A DNA stretch of 64,000 nucleotides from JAAYYM01 sp964631375 (lineage in GTDB: Bacteria; Bacillota; Clostridia; Lachnospirales; Lachnospiraceae): assembly GCA_964631375.1 (NCBI GenBank), contig CAZVYQ010000004.1, forward strand, positions 1 to 64,000. The letters are read 5' to 3'. The notes beneath the pieces are model-generated. The model saw only the letters and a list, made by a program, of their open reading frames with translations, had not been told where the DNA came from and searched no databases. Below, one piece after another: positions 9,137 to 18,133 of this stretch (its first letter is position 1; every line of letters starts with the position of its first letter). The position numbers and the translations under genes were made by a program.

Positions 9137-9598
9137 ATGAAGAAACAGAGAACGGTATTTATTTTAAAGGTAATGGCTATACATGTATTAACGTATTGTA
9201 TTTGTGGATTTGCGTTTTTATTGATATTTCAATATCAGTCTACGATGACCTCGGTCGGTATGCGGGATACGAATAGTCTGATTGTAGGTATGGCACCATT
9301 GTTTCAAATCTTGCGAGGCCTGTTGTTTGGTATTGTTCTGTGGCTGCTCAGAGATTCTTTTGTGGGTAAAAAATATGGATGGCTCATCATCTGGATAGTG
9401 GTTACGGTGATTGGGATTATTAATACACCTGCCCCCGCACCTTGTTCCATAGAGTATTTCATTTACTACGAGCCAACTACTACAGCTATGAATCTGGAGA
9501 TAGGGGGAACTCTCGAAATCTTCACACAAACCCTATTATTTAGTATATTATCTTATCTGGCAGTGAAACCTTTCAGTCGTGTTTCTTTGTCCGAGTAA
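9137..9598 (+). CDS. Small four-segment membrane protein in the merR operon
   Basis: This 153-residue protein has about four hydrophobic segments (FILKVMAIHVLTYCICGFAF, LFQILRGLLFGIVLWLL, WLIIWIVVTVIGII, LFSILSYLAVKPF). It starts three bases after the merR-like frame, so it is on the same MerR-controlled message and may be the regulated output. I do not recognise a family. The hydrophilic middle (PAPAPCSIEYFIYYEPTTTA) lies between two segments. A role in responding to a membrane-active compound is a guess from context. Confidence 0.6.
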   Translation: MKKQRTVFILKVMAIHVLTYCICGFAFLLIFQYQSTMTSVGMRDTNSLIVGMAPLFQILRGLLFGIVLWLLRDSFVGKKYGWLIIWIVVTVIGIINTPAPAPCSIEYFIYYEPTTTAMNLEIGGTLEIFTQTLLFSILSYLAVKPFSRVSLSE

Positions 9599-9651
9599 TT
9601 AATGACTCTCTCTATGTAATATAAAACTTACTTAACAATCAGGTGTGAAAT

Positions 9652-9695
9652 TAAGAAAATCCCCATAAGCTATTTCATAGGGTTGGCTTATGGGG
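9652..9695 (-). terminator. Terminator of the AraC/ABM-domain operon (minus strand)
   Basis: CCCCATAAGC (9661-9670) pairs perfectly with GCTTATGGGG (9686-9695). On the minus strand the stem is followed by ATTTTC, so it serves the gene at 9726-10031. The plus strand lacks a T-run. Confidence 0.7.
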
Positions 9696-9725
9696 CTGTC
9701 AAAATATAGTACAGTGCAGATTGCA

Positions 9726-10031
9726 CTATTTATTCCATGTTTGAATCTGGGGCAGGATTTTCATCTTGACTGTCCTAGGATCCAATGTTTTTACAAACAG
9801 GGCTGATTCATCTGCCTTAAACATATTCTGTGATGCGGCTTTCAATTGCTCAGAAGTCTTCCAGTGTTGAATCATGCACCATTCATCATTGGCCTCATGA
9901 TAGAGCAGCTCTGTATCAATAAAGCCGCTTTGTTTGGAGTGAAAATCTCTCTCAAGATCATTCACGATGCTGATAAAGTTCTCCTTTGAAGTATTTGGTA
10001 CAGTTTTCATGGTTACGATTTCAGTTATCAT
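9726..10031 (-). CDS. ABM-domain (antibiotic biosynthesis monooxygenase-like) protein
   Basis: A 101-residue alpha/beta protein of ferredoxin-like fold: ITEIVTMKTVPNTSKENFIS, ESGF-like QSGFIDTELLYHE, and WCMIQHWKTSEQLKAA, the W-x-S pattern of ABM-type dimers. Such proteins include small cofactor-free monooxygenases, heme-degrading enzymes and many of unknown role. It starts at an ATG after AAAAAAAGGAGATATT and lies 68 bases downstream of an AraC regulator on the same strand, so that regulator probably controls it. The substrate cannot be told from the sequence. Confidence 0.7.
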   Translation of the reverse strand: MITEIVTMKTVPNTSKENFISIVNDLERDFHSKQSGFIDTELLYHEANDEWCMIQHWKTSEQLKAASQNMFKADESALFVKTLDPRTVKMKILPQIQTWNK

Positions 10032-10099
10032 AGTAATATCTCCTTTTTTTTAATAGTTTAACCTTTGGAAAAAAGGAAGTATTGTAGAAAATCGACTAT

Positions 10100-10909
10100 T
10101 TACAGGTAAGTATAGGATGCATGTTCCTTAACAGAAACTTTTTCTGAGAGAAATGATTTTGGAGCAACACCGGAAAAGCGTTTGAATTCCTTTACAAGGT
10201 GTGCCTGATCCGTAAAATGGTTGTCATATGCAACATCTGTCAGACGATCAGTAGCGATGTGTGTCAATTGATTTCCGACAGACTGAAAGCGACTGATGTT
10301 CTGCAGGGTTTTTGGAGTAAAACCGGTATATCGCAATGTCATTCGTTCGAGTGTTTTGATATTGAGAGCATTTTGTTGACAAAAGGTCTTGATTGATGGA
10401 TGCTCCTCATTTGTAAGCAATTCATATATGATTTGCGCATTTTCAATCAATGTTTGATCTACGTCCAGTTCAGACAACAGTATGGCTTCTATGTCTGTTA
10501 TAATTTCTTCATTGGTTATTTTATGAACGGCTTGTTCTAACTTTTGTGCCATTTTGGGAGCAAATTCAGTTAGATCTATGATGTGATCTTTCAGATCGGT
10601 CATGGGTTTATGCACAAATGGGTAGAGACCATATGGATAAAATGAGATGCCAAAGATATGTACAGATCCCTGCTGTCGAATCAAGCTGTGTGTATTACGC
10701 AATCCATTGATATGTAAGGAGGTAGCGGTGATTTCTTTGTCATGAACCGTGTAATACATTGGATCTGCCAGATTGAGGATGACATCGATACATTCCGTTG
10801 GAAGCAATTTGTATTGAAAATCAGCCTGTTCCTGATCTATCTGCCAGATAAATTTCACCCATGGAGTAAGCTTTTCATTTTTGATCAGATGACGTGTAAT
10901 ATTGATCAT
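10100..10909 (-). CDS. AraC-family regulator with DUF6597-like N-terminal domain
   Basis: The C-terminal 100 residues have the AraC layout (NALNIKTLERMTLRYTGFTPKTLQNISRFQ, then DVAYDNHFTDQAHLVKEFKRFSGVAPKSF). The N-terminal part (WVKFIWQIDQEQ, LLPTECIDVILNLADP, IFGISFYPYGLYPFV) matches the domain found in YdeB/DUF6597-type AraC proteins. The frame opens as far up as 11035, but GGAAAGGA lies just before the ATG at 10909, which I use. It precedes the ABM-domain gene in one operon and likely controls it. The inducer is unknown. Confidence 0.82.
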   Translation of the reverse strand: MINITRHLIKNEKLTPWVKFIWQIDQEQADFQYKLLPTECIDVILNLADPMYYTVHDKEITATSLHINGLRNTHSLIRQQGSVHIFGISFYPYGLYPFVHKPMTDLKDHIIDLTEFAPKMAQKLEQAVHKITNEEIITDIEAILLSELDVDQTLIENAQIIYELLTNEEHPSIKTFCQQNALNIKTLERMTLRYTGFTPKTLQNISRFQSVGNQLTHIATDRLTDVAYDNHFTDQAHLVKEFKRFSGVAPKSFLSEKVSVKEHASYTYL

Positions 10910-11082
10910 GGGACATCCTTTCCGAGATTGATGTTCCGGATTTTTATGATATTTCATAAATAATTTGTTATGGTTCGTAGAGATTTGAGTCATATTCATT
11001 ATATAACACAGAGGAGAGTTAGCACAAACTAACATAAGAATATAACAGCAGATTTAAATCACAGGCAAAACATAGAAATAAT

Positions 11083-11111
11083 TTGATAATTCTTCTTTTG
11101 CAAAGTATACT
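11083..11111 (+). promoter_or_regulatory. Sigma-A promoter of the AlbA_2 protein gene
   Basis: TTGATA (11083-11088) and TATACT (11106-11111) are 17 bp apart, with a start codon 30 bases downstream. Confidence 0.6.
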
Positions 11112-11141
11112 AATACTATCTCAAATGAAAGAGGTGATGCT

Positions 11142-11771
11142 ATGCGAATTGAAGATATTAGACGAATGGCACATGATTATCTTGAAAATGTGGCAATTGA
11201 AAGCGACTGTATCGAATATAAGAAATCAATCATATTCAAGGAGAAGATTTTAAAGACAGTATGTGCATTTTCCAACAACTATATGAATAGAGAAATTGGA
11301 CTTCTATATATTGGAGTTGAAGAAGTAGATGATAAAGAAACTGGAGAGAAAGCCTTTCCACAAAGACCTATATTTGGTGTATCAGAAGGCATCATAGAAA
11401 CGACTGAGAATGCCCTGCAATCATTGCTTGCGTATATCGTTCCTAAGGAATTTGCCAACATACAGGAAGAAGAGTTGAAAAAAAGGATTAGCGATTTAGG
11501 GAGCAAAAATGAAATTACCCCTCAAGTTACCCCCCAAGATACCCCCCAAGATACCCCCCAAGTTGTTATTGGTGGGATCAGTATATATGAGAGGATAATT
11601 GAGTATTGTGCAATAGCTCATAGCAAAAAGGATATAATGGAGCATCTGGGCTATAAGGATATTAAGAATTTTAACAAACAATATTTATTACCGCTTATTG
11701 AAAGTGGAAAAATAACAATGACAATTCCCGATAAACCAAACAGCAAAAGTCAGAAATATATCGCAAAATGA
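11142..11771 (+). CDS. AlbA_2 (Schlafen-like) N-terminus fused to a winged-helix tail, probably internally deleted
   Basis: Residues about 15-105 match the start of AlbA_2 domains (ESDCIEYKKS, KTVCAFSNN, GLLYIGVEE), found in putative ATP-binding transcriptional regulators of about 450-500 residues. After residue 105 the rest of that domain and the usual GHKL ATPase part are missing. The sequence moves straight to a TPQ-repeat linker (about 126-141) and a C-terminal winged helix that normally ends such proteins (IIEYCAIAHSKKDIMEHLGY). At 209 residues it looks like an in-frame deletion product. It is still open and has a promoter and an AAAGAGGTG ribosome site, so it may be made. Function is unknown. 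Confidence 0.6.
   Translation: MRIEDIRRMAHDYLENVAIESDCIEYKKSIIFKEKILKTVCAFSNNYMNREIGLLYIGVEEVDDKETGEKAFPQRPIFGVSEGIIETTENALQSLLAYIVPKEFANIQEEELKKRISDLGSKNEITPQVTPQDTPQDTPQVVIGGISIYERIIEYCAIAHSKKDIMEHLGYKDIKNFNKQYLLPLIESGKITMTIPDKPNSKSQKYIAK
11517..11564 (+). repeat. Four tandem 12-bp units encoding TPQ(V/D)
   Basis: Units ACCCCTCAAGTT, ACCCCCCAAGAT, ACCCCCCAAGAT and ACCCCCCAAGTT follow one another exactly. Each encodes four residues of the linker in the AlbA_2 protein. Copy number could change by slippage without breaking the frame. Confidence 0.9.
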
Positions 11772-11820
11772 TATAGTATACTTTTTTCAGACTTGATTTT
11801 AGGTATGAAGGAGTGGTTTG

Positions 11821-12741
11821 ATGTCAGATCAGAGATATCGGGAAGAATATGTTCGCAGGATTCATAGAGTACAGGATTATATGGAACAGCATATCGCAGA
11901 ATCTATTTCTGTGGAACATCTGGCAGAGGTGGCTGGTTTTTCCATGTATCATTTTAGTCGTATTTTTCAAGGGATCATGCAGGAATCGTTATTGCATTAT
12001 GTCAACCGAATGCGAATGGAACGAGCGTTATTTTATTTGGCACACAGACAGGATCTGAATATGACTGATATTGCTCTGGAACTTGGATTTTCTGATTCGG
12101 CAGTCTTTTCAAGGGCTTTCAAAAATGCATATGGTGTCAGTCCGAGGGAATATCGACAGGAGTACCAAAGAGATAGCGATGCTACTTTTTTGCTGTCTGA
12201 GTATCGCGGTCCATTAGCAAAAGAAAAGCCTCTGACTTCTGTTACAGGACAGATTACCATAGAAGAGATTCCCTCCATGCAGGCCGCTTATGTCAGACAT
12301 ACAGGTTCGTATGACTCACTGGCAGCAGAGTATTCGAAGCTGATGGAACGTTTATTGATCCATGCTGAAAAACAACACCTGTTATCAGAAGAGAAGAATA
12401 AGATGTTGGCAATCTATCATGATAATCCTGAGTTTACAGATGAACAGCAGTTTCGCACCAGCCTGTGTCTGACGATACCGGATGGAACGGTGATTCTTGA
12501 GGACGGAGTACTTGGAAGTATGGAATTGGAAGGCGGACTGTATGCGGTTGGACATTTTACCATCCGTCCGGAGCAATATCCGGCTGCATGGGATTATATG
12601 TATCAGGAGTGGCTCACAGGCAGTGGTTATGTGCCGAGAAACTCCTACCCGTTTGAAGAATACTGTAATGATCCGTCCGCTGACGAACAGCATATCAGTC
12701 AGGTGAATATCTGTGTTCCGATTGAGCCAATCTCATTCTGA
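11821..12741 (+). CDS. AraC-family regulator with GyrI-like effector domain
   Basis: Residues 1-110 hold the two AraC helix-turn-helix motifs (ISVEHLAEVAGFSMYHFSRIFQ and MTDIALELGFSDSAVFSRAFKNAYGVSPREYR). Residues about 145-305 form a GyrI/BmrR-type ligand-binding domain (MQAAYVRHTGSYDSL, LEGGLYAVGHF), the Rob/SoxS-like layout for sensing small hydrophobic compounds. AAGGAGTGG precedes the ATG at 11821. It sits 91 bases before a UvrA-like ABC protein and a beta-lactamase-fold gene, so control of those by a toxic compound is a fair guess. Confidence 0.88.
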   Translation: MSDQRYREEYVRRIHRVQDYMEQHIAESISVEHLAEVAGFSMYHFSRIFQGIMQESLLHYVNRMRMERALFYLAHRQDLNMTDIALELGFSDSAVFSRAFKNAYGVSPREYRQEYQRDSDATFLLSEYRGPLAKEKPLTSVTGQITIEEIPSMQAAYVRHTGSYDSLAAEYSKLMERLLIHAEKQHLLSEEKNKMLAIYHDNPEFTDEQQFRTSLCLTIPDGTVILEDGVLGSMELEGGLYAVGHFTIRPEQYPAAWDYMYQEWLTGSGYVPRNSYPFEEYCNDPSADEQHISQVNICVPIEPISF

Positions 12742-12832
12742 AAAGAGCAAGAATTGCAAAGAATCTCATTTTTAATCCGCATACAATGTGAACACAGCAA
12801 AGGAACAGATAAAACATTGTATGAGGTGAAGC

Positions 12833-15157
12833 ATGGACGAAATCAAAATCAGTGGAGCATGTATCCACAATCTAAAACACATCAATCTGACCATTCCTAA
12901 GAGGAAGCTTGTGGTGATTACCGGAATCAGCGGGTCAGGAAAATCCAGTTTGGCATTTGACATTTTATTTGAAGAAGGCAAGAATCAATATCTGCGTTCC
13001 ATCGGGATCCTATCGGGTCTTGATAATGAAGAACGTTTTGAATCATTGACCGGAATCGGACCGACTGTATCAGTACGCCAGAATACGGTTCGTCAGAATA
13101 ATCCGCGTTCTACAGTCGGTTCCAAGACAGGACTTTTGAATCAACTGGCGTTAATCTATGCAAGTGACGGAGTGAATACAAGAGACACCAAAATGCAGGA
13201 ACATCTGTCTATCGGTTCGTTTTTATATACCACCGCCGATGGAATGTGTCTGCACTGTCAGGGGAGAGGTGCCTACTATGATGTCAATCTGGAGCGTCTC
13301 ATCCCGGAACAGAACATCACGCTTTTGGAGGTATATGAAAGATTACATGTGACGGCCGGTTTTATGAGGTTATTGGTCAAGAAATATGGAGCATATTTTC
13401 AAACCCCATTCTGGAGTCTGCCGGAGGATGTGCGAGAGAAAGTTGTATACGGAACTTATGAGAGTGGGAAACAGAGTTATTGTATTGAAAGGATTCTTCG
13501 CAGTGGATTTGAGCGTGGTGAAGATGTGGAAGCGGTCTATGAAAAGCAGATCTGTCCTGTCTGTCACGGTGAACGAGTCAGTGAAGAAGCACAGGATGTT
13601 TTGCTTCATGGCAAACGTATCGGAGAACTGGGACAAATGACACTTTACAGTCTGCTGGCATTCTTGCAGGATATCTCTGATGAAGAACTGTCACAGTTTG
13701 GAATCAATACACTTAGACATATGAAACAGGAAATCAAGCATTTGATTAAATTCAGGTTGGGACATTTATCATTGTACCGCGAGATGTCTACTCTGAGTGG
13801 AGGAGAGATCCAGCGTATATTTCTTCATTTACATCTGGAATCAGGACAGGATTCGCTGATCTATATCTTTGATGAACCGATGGCAGGACTACATCCTGCA
13901 GAAAAGCAGAGTATGATGGATGCTGTGAAGGAACTGCGAGATATCGGAAATACTGTGATTGTAGTTGAGCATGATCCGGAGATGATCAAACAGGCAGATC
14001 ATATCATAGAGATTGGACCGATGGCCGGAAGAGATGGTGGAGAAGTTGTATTCGAAGGAGATTACAGGTGTTATTTATCTGCGGATACCATACTGAGTCG
14101 ATATCTGTCTGCAATTAATAAGGAGCAAAATGCAAAACTAAGAGAAACGAATCAGAGCAGGACAGACAGAAACGATAACAGTTGTAAGCCTTGGGATTGT
14201 ATTAAGATTCATCATGCAAATACACATTATCTCAAGGATTTGACTGTGGCGTTTCCGCTTCATGCCATGGTGGGCATCGCCGGACTGTCCGGCAGCGGCA
14301 AGAGTTCATTGATAGAAGATACACTTTTGAAAAGACTATCGAGTGCAAAGAAGTATGGGACTGCAGAGGGAATAGAGGGCACTGAAAAAATCAATGGTTT
14401 TGTACAGATCTCGCAGGATCCAATTGGCAGAAATACGAGTTCTACCCCGGCATCGTATATTGGGATCTGGGATAAGATCAGAGAACTGTTTGCCGAACAG
14501 CCGGAGGCAAGAGAAAAACAACTGACTGCCGGACATTTTTCGTTTCATTCAAAAGGTGCCTGCCCGGATTGTGGAGGCAGTGGATATGAGAGAATCTTTT
14601 TGACAGCAGATTTTTCTGTGGACAAAAAGTGTCCTGTCTGTCATGGAAAACGATTTACCAAGGAAAGTCTGTCAGTACGGTATCATGGTCAGACCATTGC
14701 TGATGTGCTGGCAATGAGTGTTCTGGATGCAATCACTTTTTTTTCAGATCAACACAGTATTGTAAAGCCGCTGTCTCTGCTTGAACAGATGGGAATGGGT
14801 TATCTGACACTGGGACAGCCCACTTCTTCGCTAAGTGGAGGAGAGGCGCAGAGGGTCAAACTGACAAAAGAACTGGGACGCAAATCCAAGGACAATACGT
14901 TGTATGTGCTGGATGAACCTACGACAGGATTGAGTCTGTATGATACAGATCTGCTGCTGAGGCTTCTTGAAAAACTTGTATCAGAAGGTAATTCTGTCAT
15001 AGTGATAGAACATAATATCCAGATTTTAAAGAACTGCGACTATATCATTGAATTGGGCCCGGAGGGTGGTGATCTTGGCGGGGAGATCATTGCACAGGGT
15101 ACTCCGAAAGACCTGAGACATCAGACGATATCAAAGACAGGGAGGTATCTGCTATGA
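12833..15157 (+). CDS. UvrA-like ABC ATPase (short excinuclease A paralogue, drug-resistance type)
   Basis: At 774 residues it is shorter than true UvrA (about 940). It has two ABC modules: Walker A GISGSGKSS near residue 32 and GLSGSGKSS near 485, signatures LSGGEIQR and LSGGEAQR, and Walker B IYIFDEP and LYVLDEP. Four CxxC pairs for zinc remain (CLHC, CPVC, CPDC, CPVC). Short UvrA paralogues (UvrA2/DrrC type) bind DNA with attached drugs rather than serve general excision repair. The gene follows an AraC-GyrI regulator and overlaps the next gene by four bases (ATGA). A role in tolerance to a DNA-binding compound is inferred. Confidence 0.85.
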   Translation: MDEIKISGACIHNLKHINLTIPKRKLVVITGISGSGKSSLAFDILFEEGKNQYLRSIGILSGLDNEERFESLTGIGPTVSVRQNTVRQNNPRSTVGSKTGLLNQLALIYASDGVNTRDTKMQEHLSIGSFLYTTADGMCLHCQGRGAYYDVNLERLIPEQNITLLEVYERLHVTAGFMRLLVKKYGAYFQTPFWSLPEDVREKVVYGTYESGKQSYCIERILRSGFERGEDVEAVYEKQICPVCHGERVSEEAQDVLLHGKRIGELGQMTLYSLLAFLQDISDEELSQFGINTLRHMKQEIKHLIKFRLGHLSLYREMSTLSGGEIQRIFLHLHLESGQDSLIYIFDEPMAGLHPAEKQSMMDAVKELRDIGNTVIVVEHDPEMIKQADHIIEIGPMAGRDGGEVVFEGDYRCYLSADTILSRYLSAINKEQNAKLRETNQSRTDRNDNSCKPWDCIKIHHANTHYLKDLTVAFPLHAMVGIAGLSGSGKSSLIEDTLLKRLSSAKKYGTAEGIEGTEKINGFVQISQDPIGRNTSSTPASYIGIWDKIRELFAEQPEAREKQLTAGHFSFHSKGACPDCGGSGYERIFLTADFSVDKKCPVCHGKRFTKESLSVRYHGQTIADVLAMSVLDAITFFSDQHSIVKPLSLLEQMGMGYLTLGQPTSSLSGGEAQRVKLTKELGRKSKDNTLYVLDEPTTGLSLYDTDLLLRLLEKLVSEGNSVIVIEHNIQILKNCDYIIELGPEGGDLGGEIIAQGTPKDLRHQTISKTGRYLL

Positions 15158-16128
15158 ATCCAAGAGTACAGATGGAACGTGTCATCAATCAAAGTTTTCA
15201 TAATCACGCAGGAATCATTGTATTAAGAGATGGTGAAAAGCTATATGAGAATTATTATCAGGGATATACGGCTGACAACAGAGTTCATATAGCTTCTGCA
15301 ACAAAGAGTATCGTATCGATCCTATATGGGATCGCAGTTGAACAAGGATGTCTGGATATCAGACAGAAGGTATTAGATTCTTTTCCTGATTATCCGATTC
15401 CAAGAGGAGAGAGAACACTACCACAGATCACGATTGAAGACATGCTGACCATGCGAGCACCCTACCGTTGTAAGAATGAGCCATATAGAAAGATGTTTAC
15501 CGGAACAGGTTGGGTCAAGATGGCATTGGATATTCTCGGCGGTAATGGAAAAATAGGAGACTTTGTATATGCTCCGTTACTGGGCATACAGATCCTGTCA
15601 GGAATTCTCACCAAAGCTACAGGACAGTCAATCCTGTCGTTTGCCAATGAGCATTTGTTTGAGCCTTTAGGTATTCATGTAAAGGAGCCTCTTTCCTATA
15701 CAAATCAGGAAGATTATATGAACTTTTTAAAATCGCGTGATATCAATGGCTGGATCGTCGATCCAGAGGGAATCCATACAGCGGGATGGGGATTGACGCT
15801 GACCACTATGGATATGGCAAAGATTGGACAGCTGTATCTGAATAGGGGCAGATGGCAGGACAAGCAGATCGTATCTGAGCGGTGGGTGGATGAGAGTACA
15901 CATGAACACAGCTGCTGCAAACAGTGGAAGATGTCCTATGGTTATCTGTGGTGGATATTAGATGACCAAAAGCATATCTATGCAGCCATAGGAGACGGAG
16001 GAAACACAATATATGTGAATGCACCGCAAAAACTCGTGATTGCCATCAGCTGTACCTATATGCAGGGAGCAAAAGACAGACGGCAGTTGATCCGGAATTA
16101 TATTGAACCTGTTTTTCTCAAATCATAG
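15154..16128 (+). CDS. Serine beta-lactamase-fold hydrolase (class C / DD-peptidase-like)
   Basis: The 324-residue protein carries the SxxK motif SATK with Ser48 as expected nucleophile, and a C-terminal GDGGN in place of the KTG/HxG triad. There is no signal peptide or membrane segment, so it seems to be cytoplasmic, unusual for a true beta-lactamase. Family members include esterases, D-aminopeptidases and 6-aminohexanoate hydrolases. It overlaps the UvrA-like gene by ATGA and so is translated with it; perhaps it inactivates the same toxic compound. Confidence 0.8.
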   Translation: MNPRVQMERVINQSFHNHAGIIVLRDGEKLYENYYQGYTADNRVHIASATKSIVSILYGIAVEQGCLDIRQKVLDSFPDYPIPRGERTLPQITIEDMLTMRAPYRCKNEPYRKMFTGTGWVKMALDILGGNGKIGDFVYAPLLGIQILSGILTKATGQSILSFANEHLFEPLGIHVKEPLSYTNQEDYMNFLKSRDINGWIVDPEGIHTAGWGLTLTTMDMAKIGQLYLNRGRWQDKQIVSERWVDESTHEHSCCKQWKMSYGYLWWILDDQKHIYAAIGDGGNTIYVNAPQKLVIAISCTYMQGAKDRRQLIRNYIEPVFLKS

Positions 16129-16190
16129 ACTTTCTCCGAATAAAATCAGATGAAAAAACGTATACTCATGTTAAATATCAAGGAGGAAGA

Positions 16191-16787
16191 ATGATGTCAG
16201 CAGATTTTAAAAACAGTCAGACGAAAGAGAATCTGATGAGGGCATTTGCAGGTGAGAGTCAGGCACGGAATCGTTATACGTTTGCGGCAGGTAAGGCAAA
16301 TGAGTTAAAGCATCAGGCAATCGCACAGGTTTTTTTATATACAGCAGACCAGGAAAAGGAACATGCTGAGGTTTTCTATGAGTATCTCAAGGAATTCTCG
16401 GGAGAGACGATCTTGATCGATGGTGGCTATCCGGTCGACCTGTCGGAGGATTTATCCAAATTACTGCGTATGGCTCAACATAATGAAATGGAGGAGCATG
16501 ATGATGTCTATCAACGCTTTGGGGATAAAGCAAAGGAGGAAGGGTTTGATGCCATTGCACATACCTTTCATATGATCGCTGAGATCGAAAAGGTACATGG
16601 TGATCGTTTTGGAATGTTCGCACAGCTTATGGAAGAGAATAAGCTCTATGTATCCGATGTGGAGACAGGCTGGATCTGTTTGAACTGTGGGTATATCACA
16701 GAGGCAAAAAATGCCCCTGGTCAGTGTCCGGTTTGTCATCACGATCAGGGGTACTTTATTAGGGTAGAGCTCTCTCCCTTTGCATGA
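16191..16787 (+). CDS. rbr: Rubrerythrin
   Basis: A 198-residue rubrerythrin. The N-terminal four-helix diiron domain shows ESQARNRY, DQEKEHAE, NEMEEHDD and EIEKVHGDRF, supplying the Glu/His iron ligands. The C-terminal rubredoxin-like domain has CLNCGY and CPVCHH for one iron. It reduces hydrogen peroxide to water and protects anaerobes from oxidative stress. AAGGAGGAAGA precedes ATG 16191; a second ATG follows at once. It appears monocistronic, ending in a terminator. Confidence 0.95.
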   Translation: MMSADFKNSQTKENLMRAFAGESQARNRYTFAAGKANELKHQAIAQVFLYTADQEKEHAEVFYEYLKEFSGETILIDGGYPVDLSEDLSKLLRMAQHNEMEEHDDVYQRFGDKAKEEGFDAIAHTFHMIAEIEKVHGDRFGMFAQLMEENKLYVSDVETGWICLNCGYITEAKNAPGQCPVCHHDQGYFIRVELSPFA

Positions 16788-16798
16788 TTTAATTCTTT

Positions 16799-16832
16799 GA
16801 AAAGCGTATAATTAGTGAGTTATACGCTTTTT
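16799..16832 (+). terminator. Terminator after rubrerythrin
   Basis: AAAGCGTATAA (16801-16811) pairs with TTATACGCTTT around an eight-base loop, ending in a T-run. Confidence 0.85.
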
Positions 16833-16868
16833 CATACAATATGTTGTGCTTTTTGGAAAAGAGAGACA

Positions 16869-16897
16869 TTGACATAGACAACATTTTGTAAGAAAAT
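16869..16897 (+). promoter_or_regulatory. Sigma-A promoter of the S11 carboxypeptidase gene
   Basis: A perfect -35 TTGACA (16869-16874), a 17-bp spacer and a weak -10 GAAAAT (16892-16897) lie 40 bases before the start codon. Confidence 0.5.
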
Positions 16898-16936
16898 AAT
16901 ACGTGCATATCATAATGAAAGAAATGAAGCAAAAAA

Positions 16937-18097
16937 ATGAGCAGTGAATACATTGAGGATATTGATCGTTCTGCCAGACGTGCAAGACGCATTCAGGAAA
17001 TGAAACGCAAAAAGAGACAGCAGGAGAGATTTCGTAAGATTGCGAAGGTCTGTCTTCCTTTTGTTACCATTGCGGTTGCTGTCTTCCTATTGATCACCAT
17101 AGGTGTGAAACTTTTTCATGGAGTATCAAAGCAAAAGGAGATCGAAGCACAGGCAGCTGAACTGGAGGCGGCACGACAGGCACAGCTAGAGGCAGTACCG
17201 GAGAAGGTTGAGGTTCCTGAGGAAGAACCGGAGCCGGTGGAGGCTGTTCCGGTTCATTCTGCAGTCGAAAATGGTGATACAGTACAGCTTGGAGAGGATA
17301 TCATCAGTCAGTATGCGATTTTGGTCAATGCCGGAACAGGTTTGATTGAGGCTGAAAAAGATGCACATACGGTTACGGTACCTGCTTCCATGACTAAGGT
17401 CCTGACAGTTTTGGTGGCAGCAGAGCATGTGACAGATCTGGACGCAACGTTTACGATGAATATCGATATTACAGACTACTGTTATCAAAATGATTGTAGT
17501 GCAGTCGGTTTTTCAGAAAATGAGACAGTAACCATCAGAGATCTGTTTTATGGTACGATATTAAAGTCGGGAGCAGATGCTGCGATGGGGTTAGCCGAGT
17601 ATACAGCCGGTTCACAGGAAGCATTTGTGGAGATGATGAATGCCAAGCTTGCTGAACTTGGTTTATCCGATACAGCTCATTTTACTAATTGTATCGGAAC
17701 GTTTGATGAAGACCATCATTGTACCATGTACGATATGGCGATGATCATGGAAGCTGCAATGGACAACGAACTGTGTCGGGAAGTATTGTCAGCACATAAA
17801 TATACGACCAGTTCTACAACTGAACATCCGGATGGGATCGAGATATCAAACTGGTTTCTGCGAAGGATCGAAGATAAGGACGCAGGCGGAGAAGTAATCA
17901 GCGGTAAGACGGGTTATGTCGTACAGTCGGGTAACTGTGCAGTCAGTTATGCACAGGATGAGACAGGCAATGCATATATCTGTGCAACAGCCAATTCTAC
18001 CAGCGGATGGAGATGCATCTATGATCATGTCGATATCTATCATCGCTTCTTGAGCAAGGATGCTTCCGAAGCAGGAACTGCTTCTGTTGATGAATAA
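16937..18097 (+). CDS. Membrane-anchored D-alanyl-D-alanine carboxypeptidase (S11 family)
   Basis: A basic cytoplasmic start (residues 1-37) leads to one membrane segment (about 38-58) and an Ala/Glu/Pro-rich stalk (about 65-105). The extracellular S11 penicillin-binding domain follows. Ser151 in SMTK is the nucleophile and KTG at 324-326 is intact. The middle motif is SGADA (211-215) where the family usually has SGNDA, so the Asn of SxN is Ala. It should trim the terminal D-Ala of peptidoglycan stem peptides. The ribosome site is weak. Anchoring by an N-terminal helix rather than a C-terminal amphipathic helix is also unlike PBP5. Confidence 0.85.
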   Translation: MSSEYIEDIDRSARRARRIQEMKRKKRQQERFRKIAKVCLPFVTIAVAVFLLITIGVKLFHGVSKQKEIEAQAAELEAARQAQLEAVPEKVEVPEEEPEPVEAVPVHSAVENGDTVQLGEDIISQYAILVNAGTGLIEAEKDAHTVTVPASMTKVLTVLVAAEHVTDLDATFTMNIDITDYCYQNDCSAVGFSENETVTIRDLFYGTILKSGADAAMGLAEYTAGSQEAFVEMMNAKLAELGLSDTAHFTNCIGTFDEDHHCTMYDMAMIMEAAMDNELCREVLSAHKYTTSSTTEHPDGIEISNWFLRRIEDKDAGGEVISGKTGYVVQSGNCAVSYAQDETGNAYICATANSTSGWRCIYDHVDIYHRFLSKDASEAGTASVDE

Positions 18098-18133
18098 AGA
18101 GTATTTTGTTGATTGGAAATGTGGTATACTGTA

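Noticed and set aside
11517..11564. Phase-variable repeat switching the gene off
   Set aside because: The unit is 12 bp, a multiple of three, so copy-number change alters linker length but not the frame.
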